A stretch of 64,000 nucleotides of DNA from contig JABAKD010000023.1 in NCBI GenBank assembly GCA_012845835.1, forward strand, positions 23,499,108 to 23,563,107, written 5' to 3'. The translations under genes were made by a program, and so were the position numbers. This DNA is from Undaria pinnatifida (taxonomy: Eukaryota > Sar > Phaeophyceae > Laminariales > Alariaceae). Position 1 is the first letter of the stretch; every line of letters begins with the position of its first letter. This document shows, one piece after another, positions 44,430 to 57,895 of the stretch. The notes under the pieces were generated by a model that ran no database searches, was not told the origin of the DNA, and saw only the letters and a program-made list of their open reading frames with translations.

Positions 44430-44799
44430 AGTAATAACAATACTAATAGTAATATACCTAACTAATATTACGTGTGAACGCTCCCGTGCAAGCGGGGCAA
44501 TTCGCCCTACTCTCAAAACAGTACACTTACAACTCTCCGCTCTACTGCTCGCCACCCGGCCCCCAGTGACCACACGCCAGTGCCACGCCCGCCCCACACA
44601 TCAGGCCTCGGTGTCCCCGGCGACGCAACGGCCAACGAGTCCCAAATCCGCGAGCGGGGGGCATAAAAAGCCTCTCACGGGGACGGCTCGAGCTCTTCTT
44701 CGGATGGCGGAGAATCGTAAGAAAGTGCAAATTCCACCCAGCTCCTGCCGTACTGCCGTTGAAGATTGGTCGGTACGTATGCTCCACTGCTGTTGTACG
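44430..44799. other. No recognisable feature
   Basis: Leads into the CTG-rich region. Nothing supports a gene. Confidence 0.35.
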
Positions 44800-44905
44800 G
44801 CTGTGGTAGTGCCGCTGCTGCTGCTGCCGCTGCTGTTGATGCTGCTGCCTCTGCTGTTGAGGCTGCTGCCGCCGCCGCTGCTGCTGCTGCTGCTACTGGT
44901 GACTA
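44800..44905. repeat. CTG/CCG trinucleotide tract
   Basis: Interrupted ctg and gctgctgccgccgccgctg runs give open poly-Leu and poly-Ser frames on both strands. I do not regard the 247-codon + frame here as a gene. Confidence 0.8.
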
Positions 44906-45027
44906 CTGCGTTTGTTTCTAAAAACAAAAAACGGCTTTCTGTGGCCATGACCTCGCCTAGCCAACGCCAGTGCAGCGTGTGCTCCTCCTCCTGCCGGAAA
45001 ACCGCTGTAGACACTACTGCTGCTGTG

Positions 45028-45340
45028 TCCCAATTCCTTGCTGGGTTATCGCCCGACTCTGCGACCGCAGCCGCTGTCGCCGCTGCTGCTGCTGTGTTTT
45101 GCTGGTGGTGGTGCTGCTCTCGCTCTCTTCTGTGCATGTTCCTAACGTTTGCTGTCTTTGTTGAGATCTACAAGGGCTCCGCATGGGCGCCGCGGCTGTG
45201 CCGCAATCCCTTGCTGGGCTATCGCCCGCCTCTGAGATTGCCGCCGCCGCTGCTGCTGTGTGTTGCTGCTGCTGGTCCTGCTCTCACTCTCTTTTATGCA
45301 TGTTTCTAAAGTGTGCTGTGTTTGTTGTGCTGATCTGTGC
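45028..45340 (+). repeat. Direct duplication of about 170 bp with CTG runs
   Basis: Copies begin caattccttgctgggttatcgccc (45029) and caatcccttgctgggctatcgccc (45202), written here as one shared word ccttgctggg-tatcgccc, and both end near gttgtt or gttgtgctgatct. Confidence 0.75.
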
Positions 45341-46048
45341 CGTGCGTGGATTTTTCACATTAATCATGTTTCCTATACTGAGCCCTATATGTTTATTTGT
45401 ATGTCATAGCTGCGTAAATAGTCGATGTCTGAGTGGATCTGTGCAGTTTTTAGTAATATTTTCCGCATTTTTTGTGTGTTTTTCTTATAACCATGTACCA
45501 CTCAGCTTGCAAAGTTTTGTTTCAACCATTCAATCGGTCGTACTCAAAGCTGACGTTTTTTCACACTTTTTTTATAAAAACATGTTTTTTGTGTAAGGTA
45601 TAGCTGCCGCGCGGCTGCTGCTTCTGCGGCTGTTGGTGTCTCCTGTGAGTACGTTTCTAATAATAATAAAACGGCTGTCTGTGGGCTTGAGCTCGCCAAG
45701 CCAGCTTGTGTGTACCCCCTCGCCCTTTCAACCGCGGTTTTCTTTCCATTTTCTTCCCATCTATTTCTCACCTATCCACACCACCACAGTTCTCCCTACT
45801 ATATATTTTACAACCTTCTTCTTTGCGTTTTCTTTCGTTTTTCCAATCCCTCTACTATGCAGAACATCAACAGCTATCTACCGCACCTTCGCATATGCTT
45901 GTGCGCAAACCCAATGCCGACAAACCCACAACTTTTAACGGAATACATATATATATGTGTCAAATACATGTACCACCTCAACCTCTTGGTACGGTCCCAT
46001 CGTTAGTCACGTCCTTTCAGCGAAACTATTATGGAGAGCGGGGCCACC
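45341..46048. other. No recognisable gene
   Basis: T-rich, with a further gctgccgcgcggctgctgcttct relative of the CTG tracts near 45602. Nothing else. Confidence 0.35.
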
Positions 46049-47733
<1,685 letters not shown>

Positions 47734-47792
47734 ATAATAATAATAATATACTAATAATAATAATAATAATAATTAATAATAATAATAATAAC
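47734..47792. repeat. (AAT)n microsatellite
   Basis: About 55 bp of interrupted aat repeats directly following the GAT array. Confidence 0.85.
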
Positions 47793-48559
47793 AAGATCTC
47801 CCTTCGGAGTGGGCTCATGAGAGCACAGCGGATGGGGGTGATGCAAGACGAAAGCAAACAGTGATATAGATTTGAAACGCCTCTTTTCCAGCAACAACCC
47901 GCTGCCGAAACACAGCGCGAACCACTTCCTGTACGAACGCATACGGATGTTCAGCCCGTGTCAACACTGCTGAGCGGCGCACCCAGCCCCTAAGTAGTAT
48001 GACGATATTATGTTAAACTAAAAAAAAAATATAATTGAAAAACAGTTTTCAGTCATGGATCGCTATCATTATTATTGTGCGCGTTCGAAGGTGACAGAGT
48101 GCAGTAGTGAAGGGAATTGGCGTGGAAAAGAACAGTGAGAATGTTTGGCTGGTGAGGGTCAGCCGGCGGTGGGTAATTTGTTCCAGCGACCCGGACTTCT
48201 ATGATCACCCCGTATAGTATCACGGCGGCCGCTACCCCTGCAAAACACACCACCAACAGTTCCGGCCCCAGATTTTGCATACAGAACCGGGTGCTCCTGT
48301 ACGGACGCTCGTGTCAACACAGCTGCGCATAGCTGTGCCTTACAGCTGTGCCTTACAGCAGTGCTCGTAGCTGGCATATGACGATTTTCTGTTGAACTAT
48401 GACTTTTTTTTGTTCAACTGCTTCTGTCGTTGTGGCATATGTATGCGATTTTTTGTTGTTGACGGTGCAGCTCCCATGCAAGACACAGCAATAGCAACCC
48501 CGGCCCCACTCCCGCGGCCCCAGATATACAGAAGAACCGGCTGCTCCTGTACGGACGCA
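47793..48559. other. No recognisable gene
   Basis: Contains agctgtgcc(t)tacagc words related to the following duplication. Confidence 0.4.
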
Positions 48560-49400
48560 TGTTACAGCAGCTGTGCCTGCTCTCAGTGCAGTGTGCTCAA
48601 AACGTGTTATTGTTTCTAAATTACTGCTGCTGCAACTGCCGACAGCTGCTGCTGACGTGTTTTTTTTTGTGCAAAACACAGCAGCACAGCAACAGCAGTG
48701 CTGAACTGGTGGCCCTGTACAGACGCCCGTGTCAACATAGCTGTGCAGGTCTGCTCCTCTCAGCAGTGTGTAGGCCTGTGCCTCTCGGCAGTGTGCTTAG
48801 CTCTAGCTAGGGGCATTTTTTGTTCAACTATACCCTGCTGGAGTTGCTGTAAACGTGTTCAACCAAAAGAGGCAGCTGCTGTTTTTCTGACGTGTTTTTG
48901 GACTGTTGAGCCAACAGCCCGCCAACAGCCCGCCGACAGCCCACGGAAGCGGAAAGAAAAATGACAGTCCTGCGCCAGATTTTGGTATATAGCCTGTTAC
49001 AGCAGCTGTGCCTGCTCTCAGTGCAGTGTGCTCAAAACGTGTTATTGTTCTAAATTACTGCTGCTGCAACTGCCGACAGCTGCTGCTGACGTAGCACAGC
49101 AACAGCAGTGCTGAACTGGTGGCCCTGTACAGACGCCCGTGTCAACATAGCTGTGCAGGTCTGCTCCTCTCAGCAGAGTGTAGGCCTGTGCCTCTCGGCA
49201 GTGTGCTTAGCTCTAGCTAGGGGCATTTTTTGTTCAACTATACCCTGCTGGAGTTGCTGTAAACGTGTTCAACCAAAAGAGGCGGCTGCTGTTTTTCTAA
49301 CGTGTTTTTGGACTGTTGAGCCAACAGCCCGCCAACAGCCCGCCGACACCCCACGAAAGCGGAAAAAAAAATGACAGTCCTGCGCCAGATTTTGTATATA
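48560..49400. repeat. Tandem duplication of a 435-bp unit
   Basis: Copies start tgttacagcagctgtgcctg at 48560 and 48995 and end near tgcgccagattttg. They differ by few substitutions and one small deletion, so the duplication is recent. Confidence 0.9.
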
Positions 49401-49404
49401 GACA

Positions 49405-49770
49405 TATAAGAGTAAGAGGAAGAGGAAGAAGAAGAAGAAGAAGAAGAAGAAGAAGAAGAAGAAGAAGAAGAAGAAGAAGAAGAAGAAGAAGAACAAGAAG
49501 AAGAAGAAGAAGAAGAAGAAGAAGAAGAAGAAGAAGAAGAAGAAGAAGAAGAAGAAGAAGAAGAAGAAGAAGAAGAAGAAGAAGAAGAAGAAGAAGAAGA
49601 AGAAGAAGAAGAAGAAGAAGAAGAAGAAGAAGAAGAAGGAGAAGAAGAAGAACAAGAACAAGAAGAACAAGAAGAAGAACAAGAAGAAGAAGAAGAAGAA
49701 GAACAAGAAGAAGAAGAAGAAGAAGAAGAAGAACAAGAAGGAGAAGAAGAAGAACAAGAACAAGAAGAAG

Positions 49771-49800
<30 letters not shown>
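49405..49800. repeat. (GAA)n microsatellite of about 390 bp
   Basis: Interrupted by occasional aac and agg triplets. A pure purine strand of this length can form triplex (H-DNA). It directly abuts an LTR fragment. Confidence 0.95.
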
Positions 49801-49801
<1 letters not shown>

Positions 49802-49875
49802 GTTCTCGGTGGTGGAAAGTTCTTTCTCTGGACAAGATAGAAAGACGTAAGCGCTTCATGCGCCAATAGTTTCAG
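49797..49875 (+). mobile_element. LTR fragment of the 19.6-kb element family
   Basis: gtgttctcggtggtggaaag, ctctggacaagatag and gtaagcgcttcatgcgcc correspond to the middle of the LTR at 19616-20186 and especially to 56480-56540. Possibly the truncated 5' LTR of the element that ends at 56.66 kb. Confidence 0.6.
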
Positions 49876-50009
49876 CGCCATTGCTTTCCCAGAGCTGTCA
49901 TCGCTCCACCGCCGCCGCTGGAATCATCGACCACCTTTCCGACTACGGTTTTTCCGCCAGTACCTGTGGCTACATTTCCGAGAACATCGAACGCCCCTAC
50001 TGCCGCGCG

Positions 50010-50300
50010 AACCCCGCGACCAGATCTTCGTCGTCACCTGAGTTTTGCGACCAGAGCTCCATCTTCACCAGAGCTTCGTCGTCACCTATGCTTCGCGACC
50101 TGAGCTCATGCTGCACGGGAAAATAATCGTAACCTGTCGTCACCTGAGCTCCGCGACCAGAACTCCACCCTCATCAGAAATCCACCTTTCGCCAGAGCTT
50201 CACCCTTGTCAGCGCTCCAGAGCTCCACCTTCACCAGAGCTTTCTCGTCACCCGAGCATCGCGACCAGAGCCCCACCTTTCGCCTGAGTTCCACCTCCAT
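50010..50300. repeat. Degenerate array, unit about 48 bp
   Basis: Words of the type cgtcgtcacctgag, gcgaccagagctcc and accttcaccagagctt recur five or six times. Confidence 0.7.
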
Positions 50301-51469
50301 CCTCCGCGACTACTACATTCGACGTATTTCCCCTTCAAGCCACTACCAATGACAAGGCGCCCTCTTCCTGGCCACTACCACCAACTCCGGCGTCATCAAA
50401 CCGACAGCGTTGACCAGCTGGGACATATTTCGCCGACTCCTGCAGCCACCGCGCCGGTACGCCTGCTCCTTCAGTCCGCTTCCAACCGCCTCCGGCGTCA
50501 CCGCCATAGTCTGCTACTTCGGGCCTTTTCTACCGCCTATTCCAGCAACCACGCCGTCATCCTCGCCGCGGAAAAAGCTAACTCCACCACCACGAGCACC
50601 GCAGGCATCTCCACTGGCCCACTTTAAAGGCCTACTACAGCATCAACGCTTACTTTCTACATGTATGCTGCGGAACACGCACATTTCCCTGCCGCGTACG
50701 CGATTCGACACCTTCTTCAACCAACCATATTGAGCTACTACAGCCTCGTCTTTTTTCGGCACAGAGCTCCTACTGCATCGTCCGCGAACACCCCGCTCTC
50801 ACCGATTCGTGCTCGGAGCTCTTCAACGCGTTTTACTGGACCATCATCCGTCTCCGGCGCTCCTACAACGTCTTCCGCGAACACCGCGACGCTACCGTCT
50901 CGTGATCGGAGCGCTGCAGCACACCCTAGTACGACCACCAGCCGTGGTTTATCGATTTTTTCTTCAGACCCTACACCATCCGGTTCCAGAATCAACCTAC
51001 GGCGTGTCTACTGTACATCTTCGCGGAGTACAACCCACGGATCGGCATGTCTGCAACGCCACGCGACTGTCTGCAGCCAGGGCATTATAGCGTTGAGTCG
51101 CACTTGCCTTTTTGTCTTGTTCCTTGAGTTCCTTCTTGAATATCTTCTTGGGATTTGTTTTGGACGCATTGACTCCTTGTTTTTCTCTTTCGGGTTTGAT
51201 TTTGCTGTTCAGTTAGTTTCAAGGTGCCTCTTCTTTGCCTTGACTTTTGGGGTTGTCCCACTCTTGACCAGCACGTGTGTTTGCGTGCTCGTGTCGGTGT
51301 GCTACCCTGGCTTCCCAGCCACTGGTTTAGCTCGCTCCATTTTCGTCATCAGGCCGAAAAATTGTGTTTGTTCCGTCTTCCTGTTCCTGCCGGTTTAGCC
51401 TGCCCAGTTTTCGTAACTTGGCCCCAAACCTGCTGTGTTTTTGTTTCCTCTCGTCGGTTTGGCATACCC

Positions 51470-51850
51470 TCGTTTCGCAGCCCGCCAAACCGCTGCGGAT
51501 TGGTTTGTTGGCCTTTCCCATGCTTTCTGCACTACGTACGAACTAGGTGCATATTTGGGCGTCGTATATGTCTCCAAACCCGCTGTGGTATGCCCGTCTT
51601 GGCTCTTCTTCTGCTTTTGGCACTACGTACGTCAAAGGTGCTTATTGAAGCGTCGTGTTTGTTTTCTTACCGCTATGGCATATATATCTTAGCCCTTCAT
51701 CAGCTGATTGCACTACGTACGTCATAGGTGCTTATTGGGGCGTCGTATTCGCTCTCTTACCGCTGTGGTATTTAAGTCCTGACCCTTCGTCTGTTTTCTG
51801 CACTACGCACGCCTTAGGTGCTTATTGAGGCGTCTCGTTAACCTCGCTTC
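51470..51850. repeat. Degenerate array, period about 90 bp
   Basis: The word cactacgtacg recurs at 51530, 51622, 51712 and 51802 (as cactacgcacg), each followed by aggtgc(a/t)tat and gcgtcgt words. Confidence 0.8.
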
Positions 51851-54499
51851 CACCATATCGTTCTGCCCAAGTCCCCTCTTCTCGGTTGGACATCCATGTG
51901 TTTTCGCGTACTTCTCCCCCGATATTTCGTCGCTTAGCTTTCAATAGGAATGGCTCTATAGTAAACCACATTTTCAGAGTTTCACGACGTCAACTTTTTG
52001 CTAGTACTTTCGGGTCCGTTGTTTGTTCACGACCCCTCCCTTCTAGGCTTCTTCATAGTATAAACCTCCGAAACCATGGTATTTTTGCTTGATCCTCGTT
52101 AACCTGAACTTCGCTTGCATGCTGTGCATGCGCCCAGCTAGCAGTTTTCGAGTTGTACGTCATTTGCTCTCCTCTCTGTCCGGCTTATGGTATCAGCCCG
52201 CGACATCGTAAAAGTTTCGTCTGATTCCTTCTCAGCCATCGTAACAGTTTCGTCTGATTCCTTCTCAGCCGAGATATCGTCTGCACCATGTGCGTGCTCT
52301 TTCGCAGAATTTCTGGGTTTTCCGTTGAGTTAAGACCCTGTTTTCAATGTTCTCACAGTATAAGTTGAAAAACAAATCGTTTCAGTTTTGGTTTTTCTAT
52401 CTTGGTTTTTGTTCCCCCTGCACTGTGTGCCGGATGGGAACATATACCCTCCCGCCTCTGCCGTATGTGCATGTTTGGAACGTACGCCCTCCCGCCTCTA
52501 CAGAGCGTGCATTTTCGGAACCTATACCTTCCGCTTTCGCGTCCATGCAACGCGGGTACTATTTGTTTTTTGTTTTCTCCGGGCAAGCTTGTTCCTTACC
52601 GGTAGTGGTTATAGCGGTGCGCGGCCATCGACTGTAGTAGCCTTCTCCCCTTTCTTCTGGGAAAAATCTGTTCGTGAACACCTATTAATAGTGCGCATAT
52701 TAGATTTGGACCCTACTGTCTCAGTACAATTCTACCTGGTGAGGACCAGTATAGTCAGTGTTGTCGCCTCGTGGCTCCATAAAGTACCCCCTTCAAGTCT
52801 AACTGTCGTTGAGGATCCAAAAACGTTTTACTATAGTATGCTTTCTGTCTTTGCCGCATTCCAAGCATATCATTTGCTCGTTTTTCGGTGATCTTCACGG
52901 TCGCCTTCATCTTGAACTTGTGCCCAAGTTGTTCTACTTTTCTACAGTACGACGAGTGTTCGTCTTCGTGATTTTCCTTCCGCACTCTACCCCCCATGTA
53001 GTCTGCCCACATTTCGTGCATACCGACGAACCATGGCGTTCCCGTACTATGTTGGGGTATTCCATCTTGTCGTTTCCACCTCGCCCTATGCGCTTGGTGA
53101 CAACATAGATGCATCCCGCGTTCTTCTCTTCATTTTTGCGAGGCATTGCCTCCCTTTTCGTTTTGTTCTTAGACTTTCCTTGCTTCTTGGCGTACTTGTT
53201 TTCCCACGAATATCTTCGCTGCACGTCAGCCACAGCCACGTAGTATTGCGGCATTCCAGCTATTGCTACCGCGTACGGTAGTACGTTGTCGACGATTGTC
53301 TTCACGTTGAGAACTACCCCGTCAGACCGACGACAATGGAAAGCCGATAATTTGTTATTTGCTGAAAGATTTCCGGTAACGTCGCTATGGGGAAAATATG
53401 ACTAGAATGTTTTTTTCAGGCTCTTTTTTGGGTCATACGGTCCAACAGGTCAATTTGTCCAGTTTTCATCAAGCCTTGGTCAACAATGCTCACCAAACAC
53501 GATTGACCTTCGATCTCGAGATAGAGGCAACCCATGGTCACTCCTGTTCGTTCCGGACAAGGCCACATGAGTGTAGGTGACAGCACTGAAGAATCCATCT
53601 CGATCCATGCCCTAAGGCGTGAGAGGTCGCCTGTGTTGTCCTGTGGTCTTCCGTCACATCCTCTCAAAATCCTGCTTTTCGCCCGTTGGGAGACGATAGA
53701 GAGTATTGTCTCAGTTTTCTACACACCAGCCGCCAAATGTGTTTTTAACAGAAGCTTGATCGGCGCCCGCAACAAATCACCGGCCGTAGAGTGAGCGCTG
53801 TACACCAAGAGGGGGTCGGAGCCCCTAACGAGCTCGCCACGTTCAGAGTTGACCACGCTGTCGTTGATTTCGTCGAACGAAGTGTGTAAAAAACACGAAA
53901 TTGCGCCGCGTCTAATCCAAGATCTGCTTGAGAATTTCTCAGGCCGATGTTGGCCAAGATCGCCGCGAGAAATCATTTTATCCCGGAATTCTGGAAAGTT
54001 TCCAAAAAGAATTCTACCAAATTGGGTCCATAGGCGACCGCTCAGGCAAAGTTTGGCTGGGATCTTCGGGAATTTCAGACTTTTGGCGTTCCATTGTCAC
54101 CGGTCTTGGGCCCCACGTTCGCGGTCCCGTGTCGACTCTCCAGTCCATTTGTCGGTTCTCTTTGGCCTCTACATCCTCGTTTGGTCGTACATGCTTCCAA
54201 GAGTTCCCTGTTCTCGGACTCCGCTCTAGCTTTGTAGGCAAAGGATCTATTCCCCTGGACCACGTTCTCTCACCCTTTTTCTCGGCAACCCTGCCCCTGC
54301 GGTCCAACGACACTGACTCGCGTCCTGACTTTGCAGGTAACAGGTCTTGTTTCTCTCGAACACTTTTTCTTGTTTATTTTCGGCATACCTGCCCATTGGG
54401 TTCAACGACCTTAATCGTGGCTTTGCAGCCGGTCCCACGTTTTGACCCGAGCTTGGGTTCGCAGCCAATTTAGGTCGTTTCCTGTCGACCCTCTTTCAT

Positions 54500-56325
54500 A
54501 TTTTGTTTTCGGCGAAATCGCTTTCGGAGGAATGCCGTTGCTGCGTACCTAATGTTGCTCATATTCTTAAAGCTAGCCCTACAAGGTCCCTTGCTATGGA
54601 CCCTCCCTTTTGTTCAGGTGCAGAACGTGACTATGACACGATTTTTCTACTCTCTGTTTTTCCCCTACTTTCTCTCGGTTACCTTTTTAGGGTTGCTCCA
54701 CGTTAGCGACCCCGTGTTCTCGACGTATAGTACCTAGCTACGGCTTTATTCATATTGTCTTCTCTGTTCCCTACATTATTTTTGGAGCTAGACGCTTACA
54801 GCGCTGCTTCGAGCTGAACGAGTATCTTCTTGTTGGCCCCATTTTCGGCTTGCTTGGTTATGTTTAAAATAGCCTCGCTACGTTTGCTGGCATTGTTCCC
54901 GTTAATAGTTAGCCTCTCAAGGTTTCATGATGTCGACTCTCTGTCCGGCTTCCGATAGTACCACTAACCGGTCGCCCGGTGGCGTATCAGGTTATCCTTG
55001 AACCCTGTATAAGTCAGTTTCGTGAGTTCGAATCCCCCCGAGTGCATATTCGTGCAAATTCGTGGGGACTTTCTCTTGTGCAGAAATGACTTGCGTAAAA
55101 CGCTCGAGCGTGAGTTAGCAACACCCGATGAAAAATCGACGAGCAGTGGGATTGCTGGACCCTATGCACGATAAAAATCAAAGGCAAGAACCAGGGGGGA
55201 GAAGGGACGACACCTGTGACCACGGCCTGTCCAGAAGCTGGAAAAGAACAAGTGTGAAAAAAAAAAGTACCTTCCGTCTCCCTGAGTCTACGTTTCAGTT
55301 TCGTCCTTATTTGCGTATTGCTTTGGCTAAGTGGCCTCACCACGAATTTGTTACCGTTTTCCTGGCACTGTAGCCAGATATATTATAAGAGTACTCCACT
55401 GTTGACCCCGGTTCAGCTTTCCGGCGTATCACACGCCTCCCGTACGACCATTTTGGTGTTTTCTGTGCCACTGCGTAGGTATTGCACTTGCGTTTTCCTA
55501 TTTGTGATGGCAGCCTCGGTTTTCCGTTCTACATTTCGACCAAGGGCGTTATGCTAGCCTTCTAGGTCCCACATTACGGCCCCTGCTTCCATTACACCTC
55601 AGCGTACTGGTTCTTTATAGTTTTGCGTTTCGACGAATGGTCCCACGTCAGCCTTCCAAATCGAACCTTGCGGACCCTGACATTGTTGTAAGCAGTGTTC
55701 TTTGTCTTGTATCGTTTCAGGCCCATTATCTCCTGCCTTTCGACCAATGGCCCGACGCTTGCGTACTTCATCGCGTCTTGGTTGTTTTTCACCGTCGAAC
55801 CGATGGCCCCACGTCAGCTTTTTATGTCCAACGCAGCGGACTCTGACGTGCTCGTGGCAGTGTTCCTTGCTTTGTCTCTAGTCTTTCGGCGAACGGCCCA
55901 ACTGCCCGCCCCTTCGGCACTACGCTTCAGGCCCTGAATGTGTCTGGATTTCACAGCGTTACACGTGTTCCTTTCTTCCCTTCTGACATTGTGTCCGCGT
56001 CTATACCTTACTCTTGGCTCCCTTCGCATCCTTGCGCTCAGTGGCCTCGCCTTTCGTGTTTTCGTAGGCCGAATGCTATTGGTATACCGTAGGTACACAC
56101 CCATTGTCGAGCTCTTACGGCTGTGAACTCCATCATAGGGCTGAATAGCTCTTGCAATGGAGCGTCTTAGCCTCATTACAAGGTGTGGGGGAATCTATAG
56201 CCTCATATCTTTCTTTTGAATAGCCGCATCTCCGATCCCCTTTCGCGGTCGTTTAGGCTGAACTTTGTCGTCACCCTTCGACCGCCTTGACGTCTGCATA
56301 TACGACTATTTAGGGTGGGCTAATG
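54500..56325 (+). mobile_element. LTR-element interior, partner of the 23.1-24.4 kb copy
   Basis: Collinear with the reverse complement of 23073-24440, but contains a 303-bp SINE the other copy lacks. Carries degenerate units with a cgaccaa(g/t)ggc-type word near 55538, 55740 and 55796. Ends where the LTR at 56326 begins. Confidence 0.75.
54957..55271 (+). mobile_element. tRNA-derived SINE with AGTACC target duplication and poly-A tail
   Basis: The 303-bp body (54963-55265) is absent from the paralogous copy, whose intact site reads ccgatagtaccttcc in reverse complement at 23966-23980. The insert is bounded by AGTACC (54957-54962 and 55266-55271) and ends in an A-run. Its head has a polymerase III A-box-like word (tggcgtatcagg, 54980-54991) and a B-box-like word (gagttcgaatcc, 55024-55035). 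These are the features of a SINE mobilised by LINE machinery. The 3' body does not match the LINE fragment at 41.7 kb as far as I can see. Confidence 0.85.
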
Positions 56326-56665
56326 TAATATAGTGTCAGTACAACTGGCAATAAATTCGGTAAGATAGCCCACAAAGTTTGGTATATCGGTAACAAGAAT
56401 ATTCTCTTGAACGGAATATTCTGAGTGGAAAAGATAACCCGTAGAATCTAGCTAGCTTACATCACAAGAGTGCTCTCGGTGATGGAACGTTCTTCCTCTG
56501 GGCAAGATAGATGTAAGCGCCTCATGCGCCAACAGGAAATAGAACATCTAAGAGAACGTTATTTGTACGTTCCACAGAAAAGGATCTAGAAGAGAGCGCA
56601 GCAGCAGTACTGGGGACAAGCGAACCCTGTGTGAGCCTCGCCCCCAGGCGCTCACTCCTTTCCTG
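56326..56665 (+). mobile_element. Diverged LTR of the 19.6-kb element family
   Basis: Matches the first 60% of the LTR at 19616 (atagtgtcagta-a-ctggcaata, ggaatattctgagtg, acgttccttgtacgttcca words) at roughly 75-80% by eye. The 3' part is not recognisable beyond about 56665. Confidence 0.7.
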
Positions 56666-57299
56666 TCTCCTCGAACTTCTCATGGCTCCACGCAAGTAAT
56701 ACTAAATCTACCAGAAGAGGTCGGTGCTGGCTCCAAGCGAAGTTGATGCCCCTGCGTCCTTTCCCTTACACCTCACGGTACCTCGAAATATCACAAATGA
56801 GAATATTAGTATCTTGTTTTTTCCGGCTAGCTGCTCTCCGGCGGCCAAGGGTTTCTTCTCGCACTTTCGGCTGCGGGGCAAGCAAGGCTGCCATGGGGAC
56901 ATTGTGAAGAATGTCTGGATCTTGGCCGAGCTCCGTGGCGGTACCCGACGCATTAAACGCCACTGAGCTGGCTCTACTTGGCAAGATAATGCGTTCCGCC
57001 TCCCTGAGACGAGCAGGTCACTTGGAACACCCCAAATTGTATTACAAATTTCGATAAAGTTTCACATTTATGTTCTTTTTTTGTTTCGTTTGAAAAAAAA
57101 TGGCCCGCTATCCGCCCAGTCTCGAAACGCCTGCTCTGTTTTTATCACACCTTGCAGCAGTAGAAGCAGAAGTAGCCGCAGCAGTAGCCGCAGCACAACA
57201 GCAGCAGCTGAAGCAATATACAGCACACATCTGCCGAGCGACATATCTCTCGCGGCGGCGAGCAGGATGCAGACAGGGGTGTTTCATGCGCCGAAATGG
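56666..57299. other. No recognisable gene; CAG-rich patch
   Basis: An interrupted CAG/CTG-like patch lies at 57152-57215. Open frames of about 100 codons have no domain. Confidence 0.35.
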
Positions 57300-57895
57300 G
57301 CCCTGTCCTCTCGCTTGGTATGCCGTGTCGGCCGGGCTTATAAGGAACAATACAACAATCGTATCCATTGGCCAACGCCAACTATCTTTTCGCCCAGCAA
57401 CAAACTGTTAACAGATCCGCAACGTTTGGGTGGTTTCCTCGGGCACCGTGATAGCGGCCTGTAACCGTGTGCGCCTGGTGAACGTGCGGCGGGGACCGGG
57501 TCTCCTCGACTTCGAGGGGTCGAGGCTGCCGATTTCCGTTGCGACTTTGCCGGCATCGGCTGAGAGAGGGTGGCTAGCGATGGGGCGCCTTGTTCCTGTT
57601 CTCTCGCTTGATAAGCCGTGTCGGCCGGGAATATAAGGAACAATACAATAATCATACCCACTGGTCAACGTCCCAAATATTTTCGCCAAGCAAGAAACTG
57701 TCAACACATCCGCAACGTTTGGTTGACTTCCTCTGGCACCGTGATAGCTGCCTGGGACCGTGTGCGCCTGGTGAACGCGCGACGGGGGCCGGGTCTCCTC
57801 GACTTCGAGGGGTCGGGGCTGCCAATTCTAATCGCGATTCGGCCCGCATCGGCCGAGAGTGGGCGGCTGGGAATGGGGCGCCTGGTGCTTCCATT
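57300..57895 (+). repeat. Two-copy 294-bp tandem repeat with TATA-like words
   Basis: ctctcgctt-g lies at 57307 and 57601. Each copy carries a (t/a)tataaggaacaatac word (57339, 57631) and a GC-rich tail containing gtctcctcgacttcgagggg. The duplicated TATA-like words could be repeated promoters of a small transcript; this is speculative. Confidence 0.8.

Larger units (their letters stand above)
49876..54499 (+). other. Non-coding interior of a large LTR-element relative (inferred)
   Basis: No pol domain could be read on either strand over 4.6 kb. The sequence is built largely from degenerate short tandem arrays (50010-50300, 51470-51850, 52435-52560). Minus-strand frames of 119-124 codons at 52755-53305 match nothing I know and are within chance expectation. 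Its position between an LTR fragment and a matching interior plus LTR suggests a LARD-like element. Confidence 0.4.

Noticed and set aside
44566-45309. A 247-codon frame with a Leu-rich, signal-peptide-like stretch
   Set aside because: The Leu runs come from CTG repeats, and the frame crosses a 170-bp duplication. The opposite strand is equally open.
49269-49881. Open frames of 174-196 codons rich in Arg, Phe or Leu
   Set aside because: They result from the (GAA)n tract and have no independent evidence.
52755-53976. A minus-strand gene from three or four frames of 83-124 codons, one with a VDQGL word reminiscent of an aspartic protease
   Set aside because: Frames of this length are expected by chance in a window this size. 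The D-S/T-G motif is absent and no domain order could be followed.
54963-55050. A tRNA gene, because of tggcgtatcagg and gagttcgaatcc boxes
   Set aside because: The T-arm does not pair properly and no acceptor stem can be drawn. The poly-A end and target duplication show it is a SINE head.
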